In this document: piece by piece, positions 61,171 to 64,000 of the stretch | Layout: every line of letters begins with the position of its first letter | Numbering within the stretch: the first letter of the stretch is position 1 | Assembly: GCF_000002425.4 (NCBI RefSeq) | Contig: NC_037259.1 | Location: 2,942,381 to 3,006,380 of the forward strand | Reading direction: 5' to 3' | Origin: Physcomitrium patens | Lineage: Eukaryota > Streptophyta > Bryopsida > Funariales > Funariaceae | Length of the DNA stretch: 64,000 bases | Translations under genes and position numbers: made by a program | Notes under the pieces: model-generated | The model's input: only the letters and a program-made list of their open reading frames with translations | Database searches by the model: none | What the model was told of the DNA's origin: nothing

Positions 61171-61593
61171 TCATATGTTGAGGAAATCTATGATGCGACG
61201 AATTGTATTCGCCACATACTCTGATCTTTGTTCTCTTCGAAGATGATTGATAGGGCCTCTCAACCATCGGTAGTGTCCCATACTAGGGCGGGAAGACCAC
61301 CCAGTTATTTGATCATTGTTGAGGCCTTCGTAACTTCTTTCGAATAGAATATTCGGAACACCATCAGGAGTTGTTCCTACCTCTAGCAAAATCACCAAAC
61401 ATCGAGAGTCCCTTCCCAAATCGTGATACCAAACGCATTGTATCTCACCATCTGTTCGAGGAAGAACATGTCGTTCTTGAAGATCTTCATCTCGATTGCA
61501 TCGTCTTGAAGGTTGTGACAATCGTAATGTCTCGTCCGGCAGGTCAGCAAACGAAGGTTCTTGAGTTGAATCCGCTGGTTGTTGGCTCTCCAT
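61171..61593 (-). CDS. ORF3 of Gypsy element E, 140 residues, unknown function
   Basis: An intact frame lies between the end of pol (stop at 61688) and the 3' LTR, about 95 bp downstream of pol on the same strand. The N-terminal part is polar and Arg-rich (RLSQPSRRCNRDEDLQERH). The C-terminal part has LVILLEVGTT, ILFERSYEGLNND and MGHYRWLRGPINHLRREQ, then a probable helix to the end. No signal peptide or membrane segment is apparent. Related sequences occur in element D and the old copy at 40.36-40.47 kb, so it is a family trait. Extra 3' ORFs are known in some plant Gypsy groups, but I cannot match this one. It may be read from a spliced or subgenomic RNA. Confidence 0.7.
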   Translation of the reverse strand: MESQQPADSTQEPSFADLPDETLRLSQPSRRCNRDEDLQERHVLPRTDGEIQCVWYHDLGRDSRCLVILLEVGTTPDGVPNILFERSYEGLNNDQITGWSSRPSMGHYRWLRGPINHLRREQRSEYVANTIRRIIDFLNI

Positions 61594-61687
61594 CTAATTA
61601 GCGTCACAAATGCAAAGAAGTTACAAACAAGGATAGGAAATTGAATGTTATCTTGCCTCAATCTTGTCTCTTTTATAAGAGAGATTT

Positions 61688-64000
61688 TCATCTTGGTTTT
61701 GATGGATGTCGTTGATGAAAAACTTTGACTTTAGCTGATGCATTTCCTAGATTCCTAGATGGCTCCCATGTGCGTTCACTAATATCATATCCGCGCCAAT
61801 GAACAAGATATTCCAGCTTATTTCGGCGCCGCCTTGAGTCTAATATCTCTTCCACCTCAAATTCTTCATTATTATCTACTTCTATAGGAGGCGGTGGCAT
61901 TTGTCTTCTTTCTTGTATATCCACTATCTTATATGGTTCAAGAAGAGACACGTGAAATACAGGATGGATCTTCATTGACTCCGGTAGATGTAACCGATAT
62001 GCAACTGGGTTGATCTGTTCAGAAACAGAAAAGGGGCCAAGCCTACGATAGTCCAACTTGTCACAAGGTCGAGTAGTCTTGATATTACGACGAAGTAGCC
62101 ATATCTTATCACCCACGTTGATTTGTGGTTGCTCCTTACGATATAGATCTGCGTTTATCTTTTGTCGTTCTTGAGCTTCCTTCAATTGCGTCTTCATTAT
62201 TGCATGTAACTCTGACAATCGATTTGCCATATCTTTTGCTGCAGGATTATCAACTTTTGAAAAATCAAAAGTATCAAGTCGTGGATAATAGCCATAATTG
62301 GCAAAGAAAGGTGTTTGTTGCGTGGAAGAATGTACCGTATTATTATAAGCAAACTCTGCCAATGGCAGAAGGATTGTCCAATCATCTTGTTGGTAGTTGA
62401 TAGTACACCTTAAATATTGCTCCAAGACTTGGTTTACGCGCTCTGTTTGTCCATCAGTTTGAGGATGGAAAGCTGAAGATAGCTTTATGTCCACTTTTAA
62501 AATCTTGAAAAGGGTCCTCCAAAATCTTGACACAAATTGAGTTCTCCTATCTGATATGATATCTTTAGCTAATCCATGATAGCGATAGATATTATCAATG
62601 AAAAGCTTAGCTGTTTCTTCACCTGTGATAGATTTTGTACATGGCACAAAATGTGCCATCTTGGTGAAACGATCTACTATCACAAATATAGAATCATAAG
62701 ATCTTGAGCTTGGAAGATCTGTGATGAAATCCATAGAAACAGAAGACCATGGTTGTTCTAGTATAGGTAATGGCTGAAGAAGTCCGTAAGGTCGATGACG
62801 AGGAATTTTTGATCTTGAACAAATATCACATGATTGTACAAAGTCTTTGACTGACTTCCACATTTGTGGCCACCAAAAATCTCTTGATATGAGTTCCAAA
62901 GTCTTATTATATCCAAAGTGCCCTGCTGCTGAAAAGTCATGACGTGCTTGAAGAACACATAAACGTGCTTCTCCTTCTGGAACATATAGGCGTCCTTCAA
63001 AATATAATAGATTATTCTTGAACTCGAACTTAGAAGGATCATGAGACTTGGAAGAATTATTCTCGATATCATAAACAAGAGGGTCTGAGGACATACTGGA
63101 CTGGATTTGCTTGAGAAAAGTTGAATCAACAGTCAATGTTGATTTCATTGCTCGGAGATGAAATTGCTCCGGTTTCAAGAGGACCGTTCTTTGTTGCTCA
63201 AAAGCTGCATCTCCTTCTTTTGGTGCAAAATAAGAACGTCTAGATAGGGCATCGGATAAACCTTGTTGTTTTCCTGGCCAATAAGTGATAATGAACTCGA
63301 ATCTTGACAAAGACATACTCCAACGAGCTTGACGACGATTCAACACGCATGTTGACATGAAATACTCGAGGTTCTTATGATCTGTATACACAGTGACTGG
63401 ATTAGAAGCACCTTCTAGATAATGACGCCATTCTTGAAAAGAATCCACGATCGCAAGAAGTTCTTTATCGTAGATCTCATAATTGATCTCGGCTGCTGAG
63501 AATTTTCTTGAATAAAAAGCTATCGGATGAAGTTTGTCATCTGTTCCCATTTGTGATAAAACTGCACCCAAGGCAAAATCTGATGCATCTGTTTCCATAA
63601 AAAATGCCTTGGAAAAGTCAACACGATATAAGACTGGTGCAGAGACAAACGATGTCTTCAAGGCTTCAAATGCTGCTTCCGCTTCTTGATTCCATTGAAA
63701 TTTATCTTTACTAGTCAAGCGTGTAAGTGGAGCTGCAACTCGTGAGAAATCTTTGATGAAGATCTGATAGTAATTGGCAAATCCCAAGAAACATTGGACA
63801 TCTCTTACTATCCTTGGAATCTTCCAATCCATGATTGTTTGGACTTTCTTAGAATCCATCATGAGACCATCATTTGAAATGATGTATCCTAAAAAGTCAA
63901 CTTGAGTAGTGTGAAATACACACTTTTCTATCTTGGCGTACAATCTTGCATCTCTAAGTTTTTGTAATACTTGACGAACATGTATTTCATGTTCTTCGAC
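61688..64000 (-). CDS. Gypsy element E Pol polyprotein (reverse transcriptase end, RNase H, integrase, chromodomain), partial
   Basis: A single open frame runs off the right edge of the window (770 codons here). Order from the edge: the C-terminal end of reverse transcriptase (VDFLGYIIS), RNase H (TDASDFALG, DKELLAIV, YTDHKNL), the integrase H-H-C-C zinc domain (ARHDFSAAGH ... CDICSR), the catalytic core (MDFITDLPSS, IISDRRTQFVS, TDGQTERVNQ) and the integrase C-terminus (RRLGPFSV, HPVFHVSLLEPY). A chromodomain (EVEEILDSRRRRNKLEYLVHW, RGYDISERTWEP) ends near KPR. A chromodomain directs insertion toward marked heterochromatin in related chromoviruses. The frame is intact, but the usual SD-R-G-TQF after the second catalytic Asp reads SDRRTQF, so activity is uncertain. 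The gag-proximal half and 5' LTR lie outside. Confidence 0.93.
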   Translation of the reverse strand, partial: VEEHEIHVRQVLQKLRDARLYAKIEKCVFHTTQVDFLGYIISNDGLMMDSKKVQTIMDWKIPRIVRDVQCFLGFANYYQIFIKDFSRVAAPLTRLTSKDKFQWNQEAEAAFEALKTSFVSAPVLYRVDFSKAFFMETDASDFALGAVLSQMGTDDKLHPIAFYSRKFSAAEINYEIYDKELLAIVDSFQEWRHYLEGASNPVTVYTDHKNLEYFMSTCVLNRRQARWSMSLSRFEFIITYWPGKQQGLSDALSRRSYFAPKEGDAAFEQQRTVLLKPEQFHLRAMKSTLTVDSTFLKQIQSSMSSDPLVYDIENNSSKSHDPSKFEFKNNLLYFEGRLYVPEGEARLCVLQARHDFSAAGHFGYNKTLELISRDFWWPQMWKSVKDFVQSCDICSRSKIPRHRPYGLLQPLPILEQPWSSVSMDFITDLPSSRSYDSIFVIVDRFTKMAHFVPCTKSITGEETAKLFIDNIYRYHGLAKDIISDRRTQFVSRFWRTLFKILKVDIKLSSAFHPQTDGQTERVNQVLEQYLRCTINYQQDDWTILLPLAEFAYNNTVHSSTQQTPFFANYGYYPRLDTFDFSKVDNPAAKDMANRLSELHAIMKTQLKEAQERQKINADLYRKEQPQINVGDKIWLLRRNIKTTRPCDKLDYRRLGPFSVSEQINPVAYRLHLPESMKIHPVFHVSLLEPYKIVDIQERRQMPPPPIEVDNNEEFEVEEILDSRRRRNKLEYLVHWRGYDISERTWEPSRNLGNASAKVKVFHQRHPSKPR

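Noticed and set aside
61371-62400. Plus-strand frames opposite element E
   Set aside because: They are shadows of the minus-strand ORF3 and pol frames.

Overview
This is nuclear DNA of a land plant, most likely a bryophyte and probably a moss. The three intact host genes have plant-type architecture with short AT-rich introns. The best-preserved retrotransposons are chromodomain-bearing Ty3/Gypsy elements that look to me like the bryophyte/fungal-like chromovirus group. The species assignment is inference from recall and gene style; no database was searched.

The left 28 kb is a gene island with all three genes on the + strand. (1) MED13, the large subunit of the Mediator CDK8 kinase module, runs 2389-14284. 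I could join 25 exons in frame into about 2068 residues. (2) MAF1, the repressor of RNA polymerase III, runs 15699-19379 with 10 exons and 227 residues. Its fifth intron carries a decayed class II tRNA-like sequence (17239-17318). (3) A DUF3133 / EDR4-like zinc-ribbon protein runs 22954-27654 with 5 coding exons and 1182 residues. It is preceded by about 2.9 kb of GA-rich and CpG-rich upstream sequence that probably holds the promoter and a 5' UTR intron.

The right 36 kb is a transposon graveyard. It holds a Tc1-like DDE transposase relic (about 28.75-29.34 kb), relics of at least two Gypsy lineages (30.8-33.4, 40.0-44.9, 46.3-49.4 and 54.8-55.5 kb) and a Copia reverse transcriptase relic (36.3-37.1 kb). 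Most are extremely AT-rich and riddled with stops, as expected from cytosine-methylation decay. Interspersed are three GC-richer, roughly 2.9-kb non-coding elements (A about 37.15-40.03, B about 50.98-53.9, C about 55.5-58.4 kb). They share a tail of GGATGA-type repeats; in C the tail has expanded into an 18-bp minisatellite.

The right end holds two better-preserved minus-strand chromodomain Gypsy elements, one nested in the other. Element E (60578 to beyond the window) is inserted in the pol gene of element D (58429-60577, continuing beyond E). Both carry an extra reading frame (ORF3) between the chromodomain and the polypurine tract, and a relic of it survives in the old copy at 40 kb. The D LTR contains a tandem array of perfect heat-shock elements just upstream of a TATA box, which suggests a heat-inducible retrotransposon.

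Exon boundaries were placed by eye from GT/AG sites, reading-frame continuity and recalled family motifs. Relic boundaries are approximate unless stated.
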